DNA from: an uncultured Microbacterium sp.
Lineage (GTDB): Bacteria > Actinomycetota > Actinomycetes > Actinomycetales > Microbacteriaceae
Direction of reading: 5' to 3'
Length of the DNA stretch: 64,000 nt
Assembly (NCBI RefSeq): GCF_947488465.1
Contig: NZ_CANKZA010000006.1
Location: 158,140-222,139 of the forward strand
Positions 19,217 through 27,004 of the stretch are shown here, piece after piece; within the stretch, counting starts at the first letter, position 1; the number at the start of each line of letters is the position of its first letter. The notes below the pieces were generated by a model. That model was not told the origin of the DNA. It searched no databases and worked only from the letters and a program-made list of their open reading frames with translations. The position numbers and the translations under genes were made by a program.

Positions 19217-20341
19217 GTGACCGGGCTCTGGCTTTCCGTGTGGAATGCGCCGAGTGCCGCGCCCCCTCCGCCCCGCCGCGTCTGGCGGGATTGGGTTCTC
19301 GTGGCACTCCTCGCGGTGCTGGCGGTCGTCGAGGGCATCCTCAGAACCGACCACTCTCAGCCGATGCTCGCGGTGATCCCGCTGCTCGCCGTGGTGCCGA
19401 CCGTGCTGTGGCGTCGCACCCGGCCGCTGCTCATGCTCGTGATCGTGTTCGTCGTGACGGTGCCGACCGACGTGCTCCTGCCCGACTCGACTCTCTACAC
19501 GAGCCTGTTCGTCACAGTGATCATCTACGCACTGTTTCGATGGGGTTCCGGGCGCGACTTGGTGATCGCGTCGGCCATTCTTCTCGCGAGCCTCGGACTG
19601 TTCTTCGTTCGCGGAAGCGGTCTCGACGACCTGATCGGCGGGTTTGCGCTGCTGCTCACGGTGTCGCTGCTCGGCATCGCGTTTCGCTACCGCGCGGGCT
19701 CTCAGCAACGTCGGCTCGATCGCATCCGGATGCTGGAACGCGAGCACCTTGCCCGTGACCTGCACGACACCGTCGCCCACCACGTTTCGGCAATCGCGAT
19801 CCGCGCGCAGGCGGGCCTCGCGGTGGCGGAGCGAGACCCGCGCGCAGCGCAGAATGCCCTCGGTGTGATCGAGGTGGAAGCAGCGAAGACCCTCAGCGAG
19901 CTGAGGTCGATGGTTCGGGTGCTGCGGCAGGGCGAGACGGCGGAGCTGGCACCGAGCCCGCGTCTGGGTGACATCGAGCAACTCGCCGGATCGAGGCCGG
20001 ACGGCGCGACAGTGACGGTGAAGGTCGCAGGCGACGACGCCGGCATCCCGCCCCCCGTGGCCGCCGCGGTATTCCGTCTCGCGCAGGAGTCGGTGACCAA
20101 CGCCCTCCGTCACGCGCGGCATGTCACCCGTGTCGACGTGCTCGTCGAGGCGGACGAGGGCGGGGTGCGATTGAGCGTAGTGAACGACGGAGACGTCGCG
20201 GCGTCTCAGGCGCCCGGATTCGGCATCATCGGCATGATGGAGCGTGCCGCCCTGCTCGGCGGCACCTGCCAGGCCGGCCCGGCACCCGGCGGCGGTTGGA
20301 CCGTCACCGCGGTGCTCCCTCGTGTTGGATGGGCACCGTGA
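19217..20341 (+). CDS. Sensor histidine kinase (HisKA_3 / NarL-type partner)
   Basis: 374 aa from the GTG at 19217 (GTG 19196 is possible). Five hydrophobic helices (about 20-150) form an integral membrane sensor with little extracellular sequence. The dimerisation/phosphoacceptor helix reads ARDLHDTVAHHVSAIA with the expected phospho-His in LHDT. The HATPase domain shows QESVTNALRHA and GFGIIGMMERA. It overlaps the response regulator gene by 4 nt (GTGA), so the two form a matched pair. The signal is unknown; the preceding DUF2306 gene may be linked. Confidence 0.93.
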   Translation: MTGLWLSVWNAPSAAPPPPRRVWRDWVLVALLAVLAVVEGILRTDHSQPMLAVIPLLAVVPTVLWRRTRPLLMLVIVFVVTVPTDVLLPDSTLYTSLFVTVIIYALFRWGSGRDLVIASAILLASLGLFFVRGSGLDDLIGGFALLLTVSLLGIAFRYRAGSQQRRLDRIRMLEREHLARDLHDTVAHHVSAIAIRAQAGLAVAERDPRAAQNALGVIEVEAAKTLSELRSMVRVLRQGETAELAPSPRLGDIEQLAGSRPDGATVTVKVAGDDAGIPPPVAAAVFRLAQESVTNALRHARHVTRVDVLVEADEGGVRLSVVNDGDVAASQAPGFGIIGMMERAALLGGTCQAGPAPGGGWTVTAVLPRVGWAP

Positions 20342-21018
20342 CCATCCGCGTGCTCATCGCCGACGACCAGGAGCTCGTGCGCACCGGGCTGAGCATGATC
20401 CTCGGCGCGCAGCCGGACATCGAGATCGTGGGTCAGGCAGTCGACGGCAACGAAGCGGTCGCCCTCGCCCGCAGTTTGCGACCGGACGTCTGCTTGTTCG
20501 ACATTCGGATGCCGGATCTCGACGGCATCGAGGCGACTCGGGTGCTCGCCGGCCCGGGCGTGGCCGACCCGATGGCGGTCGTGATCATCACGACCTTCGA
20601 CCTCGACGAGTACGTCTTCGCGGCGCTGCGCGCGGGCGCGAAGGGCTTTCTGCTCAAGGACGCCGGGTCGGCGTTGCTTGCCCAAGCGGTCCGCGCTGCC
20701 GCGAGCGGTGATGCCCTGATCGCCCCGAACGTCACGCTCCGGCTGCTCGCGGCCTTCGCCGGAGCGGAGCCCGCCGCACCTCCGCCGCAGCCGGTCGAGC
20801 CTCTCAGCGACCGTGAGGAGCAGGTGCTCACGAAAGTCGCGCTCGGCCTGAGCAACAGCGAGATCGCGAGCGAGCTGTACATCACCCTCAGCACGGTGAA
20901 AACACACATTGCGAGCCTCATGACCAAGCTCGGCGCCCGCAACCGCGTCGAAATCGCCATCTGGGCGCATCAGACGGGGCGGACGCGCACGCGAGCCACC
21001 GGCGAAGGGCCTCCGTAA
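20338..21018 (+). CDS. Response regulator, NarL/LuxR type
   Basis: 226 aa, GTG start overlapping the kinase stop. The receiver domain (1-120) has acidic residues at positions 9-10 and D55 in LFDIRMPDLDG as phosphorylation site. The C-terminal LuxR helix-turn-helix reads LSDREEQVLTKVALGLSNSEIA and then STVKTHIASLMTKLGA. It is presumably activated by the upstream kinase and binds DNA as a dimer. The coding region ends only a few bases from the truncated IS3 element, so the original downstream targets may have been lost. Confidence 0.94.
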   Translation: MTIRVLIADDQELVRTGLSMILGAQPDIEIVGQAVDGNEAVALARSLRPDVCLFDIRMPDLDGIEATRVLAGPGVADPMAVVIITTFDLDEYVFAALRAGAKGFLLKDAGSALLAQAVRAAASGDALIAPNVTLRLLAAFAGAEPAAPPPQPVEPLSDREEQVLTKVALGLSNSEIASELYITLSTVKTHIASLMTKLGARNRVEIAIWAHQTGRTRTRATGEGPP

Positions 21019-21024
21019 CCGACG

Positions 21025-21463
21025 GGTATGACCGTCCCTCACGACACACAGGTACGCCCACCCCTCACCGGTCCGCAGATACGTGATGTCGCTGAACCAG
21101 GCAAGATCCCGCCCGCCCTGGTCGAATTGACGCTCGACGAGATCGGGAACAGGGAACGGATCGGCGCCACGCACGGTGGTCGGCGGATGCCAGGTACGCG
21201 GGCTGATGCCCGTGATTCCGTCGGACCGCATAAGTTTCGCGACCGTCTTGCGCCAGGATCCGCGGGGCCCCATACGTGCCGTCAGAGGCGGCATGAAACC
21301 CACGAATCTGAACGGTCAGCTCCGCGGCCCGCTGCTGCCGCAGCGACGGGCCCGCAGCCAGTCGGGCACGCCATTCGTAGAACCGGCGTCGGTCGACGCC
21401 GAGGAGCCGGCACATGCCGCTGATCGTCATCATCGTGTCGTTGGCCTTCTCCGCCTCGATCAC
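21025..21463 (-). pseudogene. IS3-family transposase OrfB, frameshifted and truncated
   Basis: The frame begins MIEAEKAN and runs normally to GTYGAPRI. About 30 nt appear lost and the frame changes. The continuation KTVAKLMRSDGITG, then DLAWFSDITYLRTGEGW, is in another frame. It contains the first DDE aspartate region (DITY) but ends after VVRDGHTRR, so the remaining catalytic residues are gone. Confidence 0.85.
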
Positions 21464-21771
21464 CGCGAACCGTTCCTCGGGTTCTGCTTCGATGCGAAGA
21501 AGGCCGCCGCTTTTCCCAGTAACTCGTTATCCATCCGCAGCTCCTGGTTCTCGCGGCGCAACCGTTCCAGCTCGGCACGCTCGTCCAACCCGAGCGGCGC
21601 TTCCCCAGGATCGGTGCGCGCACGCTCCGCGTGCACCCACCGGCCCAGCAGCTGCTCACCGACCCCGATCTCGCGCGCGACGACCGCGACCGGCCGTCCC
21701 GTGTCGATTACCAGCCGGGCCGCCTCACGGCGATACTCCGGCGTATACGTCTTCCTGCTCTTCGTGCCCAT
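21460..21771 (-). CDS. IS3-family transposase OrfA
   Basis: 103 aa. The helix-turn-helix of IS3 OrfA (RKTYTPEYRREAARLVIDTG, then GVGEQLLGRWV) is followed by a leucine-zipper-like stretch (ELERLRRENQELRMDNELLGKA). The frame appears intact. It normally works only as an OrfAB fusion made by frameshifting, and orfB is broken here. Confidence 0.85.
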   Translation of the reverse strand: MGTKSRKTYTPEYRREAARLVIDTGRPVAVVAREIGVGEQLLGRWVHAERARTDPGEAPLGLDERAELERLRRENQELRMDNELLGKAAAFFASKQNPRNGSR

Positions 21772-21915
21772 CACGGACATCCTCCCCGGCAAGACCGCAA
21801 TCACGCGGATCCCGCCTGGTCAGTGTCCGGAATCAGGGGTCAACCTCATTCTCGGCGAGGGTCAGCGTCGCGCCCACGTTGATCGGCTAGCGCGAGAAGA
21901 GCAACTGAATCAGCC

Positions 21916-21937
21916 GGGGGTCACCTGGGGGTCACCT
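21916..21937. repeat. Two tandem copies of an 11-bp repeat outside the island edge
   Basis: GGGGGTCACCT is repeated twice back to back, about 80 bp before the tRNA-Ser fragment. It resembles the GGGGGACCCCT repeats at 22237 and 26739. Confidence 0.7.
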
Positions 21938-22015
21938 GACGCAGAAGCGGAACCACTGAGCGACGCGAACACCATCGAAGGTGGATCAAGCTAATAGCTC
22001 CCGGTCAGGGCTTTT

Positions 22016-22077
22016 GTGGCGGAGACGGAGAGATTTGAACTCTCGGTTCCCAAAAGGGAACTCCACCTTAGCAGGGT
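22016..22077. repeat. Island attachment site (distal copy; tRNA-Ser 3' fragment)
   Basis: Identical to the 3' part of tRNA-Ser(GCT) from the anticodon loop to CCA, in minus-strand orientation. The 5' half of a tRNA is absent, so this is not a functional tRNA gene. Confidence 0.9.
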
Positions 22078-22236
22078 CAAATTGGCCTTCTGGGACCCGG
22101 ATACTCCGACGACGGTCCCGCCGCGCAATACCGCGGATCTCCTGCTTTACCTGGCGATTCCTGCCCCCCGGCCGGTCGCACGTGACGCACTCTATTCACT
22201 CCATCTGCGCTGGAATACCCCCTGCCCCGAGTGCTC

Positions 22237-22257
22237 GGGGACCCCTGGGGGACCCCT
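22237..22257. repeat. GGGGACCCCT tandem repeat at island left end
   Basis: GGGGACCCCT followed by GGGGGACCCCT. A 13-bp box GGCGATTCCTGCC lies at 22153-22165. Both the repeat and the box recur at 26739-26809 beside the next attachment-like site, so they may be arm sites for a recombinase or excisionase. Confidence 0.6.
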
Positions 22258-22280
22258 GGTCGTCGATCAGATCGCCCACG

Positions 22281-22910
22281 TCAGTCCACCTCCATAACAG
22301 GGATGAACGAGGCGAGTTCTCTGGGGTCACGAGTCCGATCGTACGCGCGGAGCAGGTCGATGTACTGACGCTTCTCGACGTTCCAGTCGTACGTGAGAAG
22401 CCCGTCGGAGGCATCCTGCGCAGCAAAGAACACCAGATCCGCCAGCAGCCTGGTCACGCGACCATTGCCGTCTACGAAGGGGTGAATCCGGACCGCCTCC
22501 GCGTGGACGGCGATACCCAGCTCACGAGCCGACCAATCTTCGGTGTGCTCCCATCGATACACGATGGTGTCCAGAGATTGCCGCAACTCGACGGCGATCT
22601 GGACCGGGTCGATGCCGACGCTCTTCTCCGTGAGTCGATACACGCCCGCCCAGGTCCAGATGTCTCCATACAGTCGGCGATGAACCTCACGGATGAACCC
22701 GTCCGTGAGTAGCTCCGACAACGCCACCCGCCCCTCGACGACGACGGCAGCCAGAGCGAGGCTCACCTCGTCACTGATCTCCTGCTCGACGTCGTACACG
22801 TCGGCACGCTGAGGGTCATCACCCAACAGGGCGCGCGCAGTCGGTGTCAGCGCGTCGGCCTCGTCCGGTTCGAGCGGAGTCTCCCCATACCCAGGGTCGA
22901 GAGAAGTCAC
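22281..22910 (-). CDS. Fic-family protein (mobile mystery protein B-like)
   Basis: 209 aa, GTG start overlapping the small upstream gene by 4 nt. The Fic catalytic motif HPFVDGNGR (143-151) is complete, with the active-site His and the Gly-rich anion hole, so AMP or another nucleotide could be transferred to target hydroxyls. The preceding TWAGVYRLTEKSVGI and the N-terminal GETPLEPDE match the Fic group found on mobile elements as mobile mystery protein B. AVVVEG (55-60) resembles the (S/T)xxxE(G/N) auto-inhibitory motif but has Ala in the first position. The targets are unknown. Confidence 0.88.
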   Translation of the reverse strand: MTSLDPGYGETPLEPDEADALTPTARALLGDDPQRADVYDVEQEISDEVSLALAAVVVEGRVALSELLTDGFIREVHRRLYGDIWTWAGVYRLTEKSVGIDPVQIAVELRQSLDTIVYRWEHTEDWSARELGIAVHAEAVRIHPFVDGNGRVTRLLADLVFFAAQDASDGLLTYDWNVEKRQYIDLLRAYDRTRDPRELASFIPVMEVD

Positions 22911-23056
22911 GCAGAGTGGCGCGCCGCGAGAAACCGCGCCGCCTTCTCCGAACGCACGTGACCTGCCGGAACCGAGCGACGCTCGAGCGCAGCACTGGAA
23001 CGAGTGGACTTCTCCACGGCACGACGAAGCGCCTCACGAGTAACCTGCTTCGCCAT
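22907..23056 (-). CDS. Small basic protein, possible antitoxin partner of Fic (49 aa)
   Basis: The ATG at 23056 follows a strong GGAGGTG. The 49-codon frame begins MAKQVTREALRRAVEK and ends AARFLAARHSA; it is basic and helical. Its stop overlaps the Fic start (GTGA), so the two are co-translated. A segment SAALER recalls the SxxxE part of Fic inhibitory motifs, but the following G/N is absent, so an antitoxin role rests mainly on position and size. Confidence 0.6.
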   Translation of the reverse strand: MAKQVTREALRRAVEKSTRSSAALERRSVPAGHVRSEKAARFLAARHSA

Positions 23057-23201
23057 GCCCACTCACCTCCGATAGAACGCTGTGCCCCACCATTCTAGGC
23101 GCGCACCGTTCGCAACGACCAGGGTGGACCGGGGCGCCCGCCAGCGGATCCCCGTACGAGCAATTCCCGCAAGCGGCACGGACTTGCGCGCATTGCTCCG
23201 C

Positions 23202-23489
23202 CTACTCAGCGGCGAGGCCAGTGACGGTGTAGACCCGCCTGATCGCGGCGGTCTCCGCTCCCCACACACTCTCCGCTACTCGCGCCTGGTGCGCGCGGAA
23301 AGCGTCTTCGTTGTCGAATCGCTCTGCGACATCCCACACGGGCGACGACCCGCGGCGCGTGACCTCGAATAGGAGACATCCAGGTTCGGCGCGGGTCAAC
23401 AGAACATGCTGAGGAAGCAAGGCCTCCACGACTTCCGATTCCGCGGGCGAGGCGCATACCAGCTGGCCGGCGAGCGCGACTTCGGTCAT
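23202..23489 (-). CDS. Antibiotic-biosynthesis-monooxygenase (ABM) domain protein
   Basis: 95 aa with a ferredoxin-like ABM fold. EPGCLLFEVTRR, then SSPVWDVAERFDNEDAFRAHQ, is the standard ABM core, ending with a His-containing helix. Related proteins are small quinol monooxygenases or are of unknown role in detoxification. Single gene with its own ATG, unlike its defence-type neighbours in function. Confidence 0.85.
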   Translation of the reverse strand: MTEVALAGQLVCASPAESEVVEALLPQHVLLTRAEPGCLLFEVTRRGSSPVWDVAERFDNEDAFRAHQARVAESVWGAETAAIRRVYTVTGLAAE

Positions 23490-23667
23490 CCGACCAACCT
23501 AGATCACCGGGCGGCTCGTGCTCACCGCGATCCCTCTTACGCGCGCTGCCCGGTGAAGATACCTAAACGAGAAACCGCCGCTCAGGACCGGGTGACGTCA
23601 ACGTATGCGGCTTTGGAAGGATCGCGGGCCCCGCCAGTAACGCGCGGGTGGTCCACGCGGACCGGGG

Positions 23668-25032
23668 CTACTCTGCGGCGTTGGCCTCGATCCAGTCCAG
23701 CGCAGCTTTTGCTGTGAACTGGCCCCTCGCCGAGCGAAGCACTCCTCGAATGCTGGCCTTGAGGGTCGGGGTGACGCGTGCTGCCATAAGCATGTGGAAT
23801 AGGGCGACTGTGTCGAGGACGAGACTTCCGGATGCCTCGACCAGCCCGAGTTCGTCGCCGCGGACGAGGTCAGCAGGTCTGGAGTCCGGATCGCGCTCCG
23901 CGAAGTGGTTGGCGATCAGCCAGAAGTTCGGGATCGGCTGACCGGGGTTGTCCGCGACATACTTGGTCACGAAACGCTCCGTCGTCATCAGCTTGACGCC
24001 CTTGACGCCTTTCGTTGTGCCGGTCGCATCGCCGATCACCATCCAGGTCGCATCGGCGGAGTCTCGAATGCGGAAATCCTCCCGAGGCTCACGCGGGTCC
24101 CACTGAAGGTCCATGTCCTCCACATCGAAACCGAGCTCCACGAGAGCGTCGCGGACCTGCGCCTGAAGATCGAGGTTCTGGCCAGCTATCAATAGACGCT
24201 CGTTTTCCGCAGTGGCCGCGCGCAGAGCAGCCAGGTCGCGCTCCAGCGCCGACAGGCGCTCCTCGTGTGCCAACTGCGCCGCCGCGAAATCGTCCAGCTC
24301 GGCTGCGATCTGCGCGGACTTCGTCGTTTCCGCGGGAGTGAACCACTTGTCGGCGTCGAACCAGTCGGGCGCACCGAAGTAGGTCTCCGGGTCGAGTCGG
24401 TGCCACTCGGCGAATGCCAACCGGAACCACGGGCGAATGTCTGGTACGTCATCGGGTACGACCCACACTGAGGAGCCAGGAACGCGCTCGTATTTGGCGG
24501 CGTACACCATATCGTCGGGGCCGATCAAGAAGGGCTGAAGGGTGTCCTCGTCGCCGCCGAGACCTGGTCCGGAGCCCGTCGTCTTGAGCCCGTGCTGCTC
24601 GTCACGCGCAGCGACTGCCGGAACCAGCTGTTGCCGGACTAGGAACTCCAGCTCGTCCGCGAGGCCGTCTGAAATGGTCGCCCTCCTGCCCTTCGCGAAG
24701 TGTGGTCCGAGTGCTCGAATGTACGTCTTGCTCCCGTCTTCCAGGACGTCCTGGAAGCTTCCGTCACCTGTCAGAAGAACAATTGCGTTGAGGTGCACAG
24801 GAGCGTCTCGACGGGTGAACCCATCCCCCGAGCCTCCGAAGAAGCGCCGCCCGAGGTGCGAGGACAGCACGATTGCGTCCCACTCGCTTGCGTGCACTTC
24901 ATCAATCGACGAGATGACTCGCGTACTCCCGGCTAGCCCTTCAAGCGCGGATACAGCAGCCTCGGGATCACCCCCAGGCAGCATTACCAGTACTCGTGGA
25001 CGCGGCGATTCGTTAAGGTCCCTATCTGTCAC
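23668..25032 (-). CDS. Uncharacterised three-part protein with a degenerate PD-(D/E)xK-like domain (454 aa)
   Basis: GTG start. I do not recognise the full protein. Residues 11-140 alternate short strands and helices (RVLVMLP, WDAIVLSSHLG, LNAIVLLTGDG), like a Rossmann or receiver-like sensor. Residues 235-290 form a coiled coil. The C-terminal part resembles the nuclease fold seen in several restriction-type proteins: a helix with VELGFDVEDMD, then WMVIGDATGTTKG, then NFWLIANHFAERDPDSRP and LVLDTVALFHML. In active relatives the middle strand reads ExKG; here D335-A-T337 replaces it, so catalysis is doubtful. It is divergent from the coiled-coil membrane gene pair at 25345-26544 and may work with it. 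Confidence 0.7.
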   Translation of the reverse strand: MTDRDLNESPRPRVLVMLPGGDPEAAVSALEGLAGSTRVISSIDEVHASEWDAIVLSSHLGRRFFGGSGDGFTRRDAPVHLNAIVLLTGDGSFQDVLEDGSKTYIRALGPHFAKGRRATISDGLADELEFLVRQQLVPAVAARDEQHGLKTTGSGPGLGGDEDTLQPFLIGPDDMVYAAKYERVPGSSVWVVPDDVPDIRPWFRLAFAEWHRLDPETYFGAPDWFDADKWFTPAETTKSAQIAAELDDFAAAQLAHEERLSALERDLAALRAATAENERLLIAGQNLDLQAQVRDALVELGFDVEDMDLQWDPREPREDFRIRDSADATWMVIGDATGTTKGVKGVKLMTTERFVTKYVADNPGQPIPNFWLIANHFAERDPDSRPADLVRGDELGLVEASGSLVLDTVALFHMLMAARVTPTLKASIRGVLRSARGQFTAKAALDWIEANAAE

Positions 25033-25344
25033 GGTTCGAGAGTAGCGGCGGCGGCACTGCGGCCTCTTGGATTAGGCCTCAAAGCGAACTTGCGCGGCGA
25101 CTTGGCACTCACTGCGATCGAGACGTCCGATGCAGCGGCATTCCTCGCCACGACGTCCGGTATCCACCAGACGAGAATGACTCGGTGAGCGACTGCGCCC
25201 GATCCCCATGCGGGTACTGCGCGATTGAGGGACGTTGCCGTGCACAGAGAGATTCCACGTGCGCAGAGAAATTCCGGTCGTGATGCAAGCCGTTTGCCCA
25301 CACGGCCTGCTCGTGGCGTCGGTGGCGGCCGATACATTCCATTT
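25033..25344. other. Divergent promoter region of the uncharacterised module
   Basis: 312 bp between the 454-aa gene and the 80-aa gene. No coding frame with good codon use, no hairpin and no recognisable operator were seen. It must contain both promoters if the genes are expressed. Confidence 0.5.
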
Positions 25345-25587
25345 ATGGCACAGACGCAGATCGAGCGGTATCGACAGCATGAGGTGTGGGACGTGATCGA
25401 TCTCAAGCGCGGCGCGCTCGAGACGGTCAAGTACTCCCAACAGGCCCTCGAGCAGCACCGCCTCGAGGTCATCACCATGCTCGAGGCCGCAGCACGGTCT
25501 AGGTCGAACCCACAACCGACGCTCTACGACGACATTCTCGACATCATCCGCGACAACTTGAATCAGCTCGCCACGGACGAGCAGTAG
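25345..25587 (+). CDS. Uncharacterised 80-aa protein
   Basis: The ATG at 25345 is chosen because the charged helical sequence (MAQTQIERYRQHEVWDVIDL) starts there; the longer in-frame version from 25225 has poor codon use. There is no ribosome binding site of note, so it may be leaderless. The product is soluble, acidic and helical, with no known motif. It lies 27 bp before the membrane coiled-coil gene and is probably co-transcribed with it. Confidence 0.6.
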   Translation: MAQTQIERYRQHEVWDVIDLKRGALETVKYSQQALEQHRLEVITMLEAAARSRSNPQPTLYDDILDIIRDNLNQLATDEQ

Positions 25588-25614
25588 TTCCGATCCTGGT
25601 CGCAGCAGTCGTAC

Positions 25615-26544
25615 ATGAACGACTTGAGAGCCCGGGTACGTGATCTACCTGGCCCGCCACCTCGCCAGGTCAACGAGAGCTATGTTGTGGCGCTCGACAA
25701 GGCGATCGAGGCCCGCCAAGATGAGCTCGCTGAACTTCAGTCGGCTGTGTCGGCGCTCAACGATGAAGTCGTGGCGAAGACGACCGAGCTGGCGACCCTC
25801 ACCAAGAAGGTCGACGCACAGCACGACAAGCTCACAGCCGACGCCGCGACCATCAGCCAGGTCGTCAGCACAGCGGACGAGCAGCTTCGCAGGGAGTGGG
25901 AGGCAGACCTCACAGCGTGGAAGAAAGACCGAGACACCCGCGATGCATCACTTGATGAGGAAATGGCTACCCACATTCAGTTGCTCGCGACCGCTGCCTT
26001 GACGGGCCGCCGCTTGGTAGAGCAGGCAGCGGGTCATCTCACCGCCGCCGACTGGGCTGGGCGTGCCAAGCGTGAGCGATGGAACGCCCACGGTCTGCGT
26101 TGGGCGTCGTTCGTCTTCTTCGCACTCGCTGTGGTCGTTGGAGCGTGGGTGCTATGGATCGCGATCGACAAGGACCTCACCCTGACGGTCGGAGATGGCG
26201 TTCTCCGCGGCGCCCTCGTCCTCGCACTCGCTGGCGTGGGGTCGTTTCTCACGATCGAAGCGCGCAGGCACTTCCGCGGGGCCGACAGCGCCGAAGACGT
26301 AAAGCTCGCGCTTGCCGCCCTCGAGCCCTTCTACGCGGGCGCGGCCGACGACGAGCGAGCGGAAGTGCGTCGCGCTCTCGGAGACACCGTCTTCATCAAG
26401 AACACGCTGTCGCGATTCAATAGCCGCGACGCCGCGAAGCATGCTGGTCCCACGAACGAACAGCTGAACCAGATTGTCGATCTTGTTTCCAGGGGCGCCG
26501 ACGCGACGTCGAAGGCCGCCAAGGTTGCCGGGGGCACCCCGTAG
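25615..26544 (+). CDS. Coiled-coil membrane protein, uncharacterised (309 aa)
   Basis: Residues 25-115 form a long coiled coil (ELAELQSAVSALNDEVVAK and on). Two transmembrane helices follow, at about 162-183 (RWASFVFFALAVVVGAWVLW) and 197-213, and then a soluble C-terminal tail of about 95 residues. The short loop between the helices puts both soluble parts on the same, probably cytoplasmic, side. No enzymatic motif is visible. A sensor/effector that acts on the membrane is a plausible role in an anti-phage island, but this is a guess from architecture. A strong hairpin terminator follows at 26620. Confidence 0.7.
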   Translation: MNDLRARVRDLPGPPPRQVNESYVVALDKAIEARQDELAELQSAVSALNDEVVAKTTELATLTKKVDAQHDKLTADAATISQVVSTADEQLRREWEADLTAWKKDRDTRDASLDEEMATHIQLLATAALTGRRLVEQAAGHLTAADWAGRAKRERWNAHGLRWASFVFFALAVVVGAWVLWIAIDKDLTLTVGDGVLRGALVLALAGVGSFLTIEARRHFRGADSAEDVKLALAALEPFYAGAADDERAEVRRALGDTVFIKNTLSRFNSRDAAKHAGPTNEQLNQIVDLVSRGADATSKAAKVAGGTP

Positions 26545-26619
26545 ACGTCGGTTGGACCGGCGCGATGAAGTGCACGATGGCGGCCACCTAAACGACGAAC
26601 ACCAGCGCCGTTCATTGGC

Positions 26620-26658
26620 CGCGGAGGACTCCACCTTCGCGGGGTGGAGTCCTCCGCG
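26620..26658 (+). terminator. Perfect 16-bp hairpin after the coiled-coil gene
   Basis: CGCGGAGGACTCCACC (26620-26635), a 7-nt loop, and the exact complement (26643-26658). It lies 75 bp after the stop. It has no T-run but is the strongest hairpin nearby. Confidence 0.6.
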
Positions 26659-26738
26659 AACTCGCAACGCCCGTTACCCGCGGAATCACGCGGAATTCCA
26701 GGCGTCATGCGCCTTCGCGGGAGCGTCGAAACCGACTC

Positions 26739-26782
26739 AGGGGTCCCCCAGAGGTCCCCGCGGGGGACCCCTGGGGGACCCT
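26739..26782. repeat. 44-bp imperfect palindrome of GGGGGACCCCT units
   Basis: The left half reads GGGGTCCCCCAGAGGTCCCCG and the right half is nearly its reverse complement. It matches the repeats at 22237-22257. The box GGCGATTCCTGCC follows at 26797-26809, as at 22153. Confidence 0.75.
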
Positions 26783-26824
26783 AGCCACATCTCCCAGGCG
26801 ATTCCTGCCACTGAGCCCAACGAG

Positions 26825-26852
26825 AAAACCCCCGGCTGACCGGGGATTTTTC
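26825..26852. terminator. GC stem with T-run before the internal attachment-like site
   Basis: CCCCGG-CTGA-CCGGGG followed by ATTTTT on the plus strand, ending 2 bp before the tRNA-Ser-like sequence. It resembles the terminator beside the intact tRNA at 39386. Confidence 0.65.
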
Positions 26853-26853
26853 T

Positions 26854-26992
26854 GCGGAGACGGAGGGATTTGAAATCGCGCCGTTGTCAATCGAAGTCAA
26901 CTGAAACCGCGCGATTCCGAGGGTACTGACGTCGCCGACATCCGCTCCGATCAGGTCGATCCGGTTCGATTCGTGGCAGAAACGTGGCACAA
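26854..26992. repeat. Internal attachment-like site with a copy at 35326-35460
   Basis: Bases 26854-26880 carry the tRNA-Ser 3' end sequence TTCAAATCCCTCCGTCTCCGC (minus strand, one mismatch to the intact gene). The following 110 bp, ending in GTGGCAGAAACGTGGCA (26973-26989), are clearly similar to 35326-35460. The two copies bracket the HEPN-Wadjet segment as direct repeats. Confidence 0.75.
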
Positions 26993-27004
26993 ATCTTCAG
27001 GCCC

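Larger units (their letters stand above)
21025..21842 (-). mobile_element. Truncated IS3-family insertion sequence
   Basis: The left end at about 21823-21842 reads TGACCCCTGATTCCGGACAC on the minus strand and is followed by orfA and orfB. The orfB part is shifted and cut off next to the response regulator stop, and no right inverted repeat is present. The element is dead. Confidence 0.8.

Noticed and set aside
22016..22077. A second tRNA-Ser gene
   Set aside because: Only the 3' part is present; the sequence beyond the anticodon loop does not pair with the acceptor or D-arm, so it is an attachment fragment.
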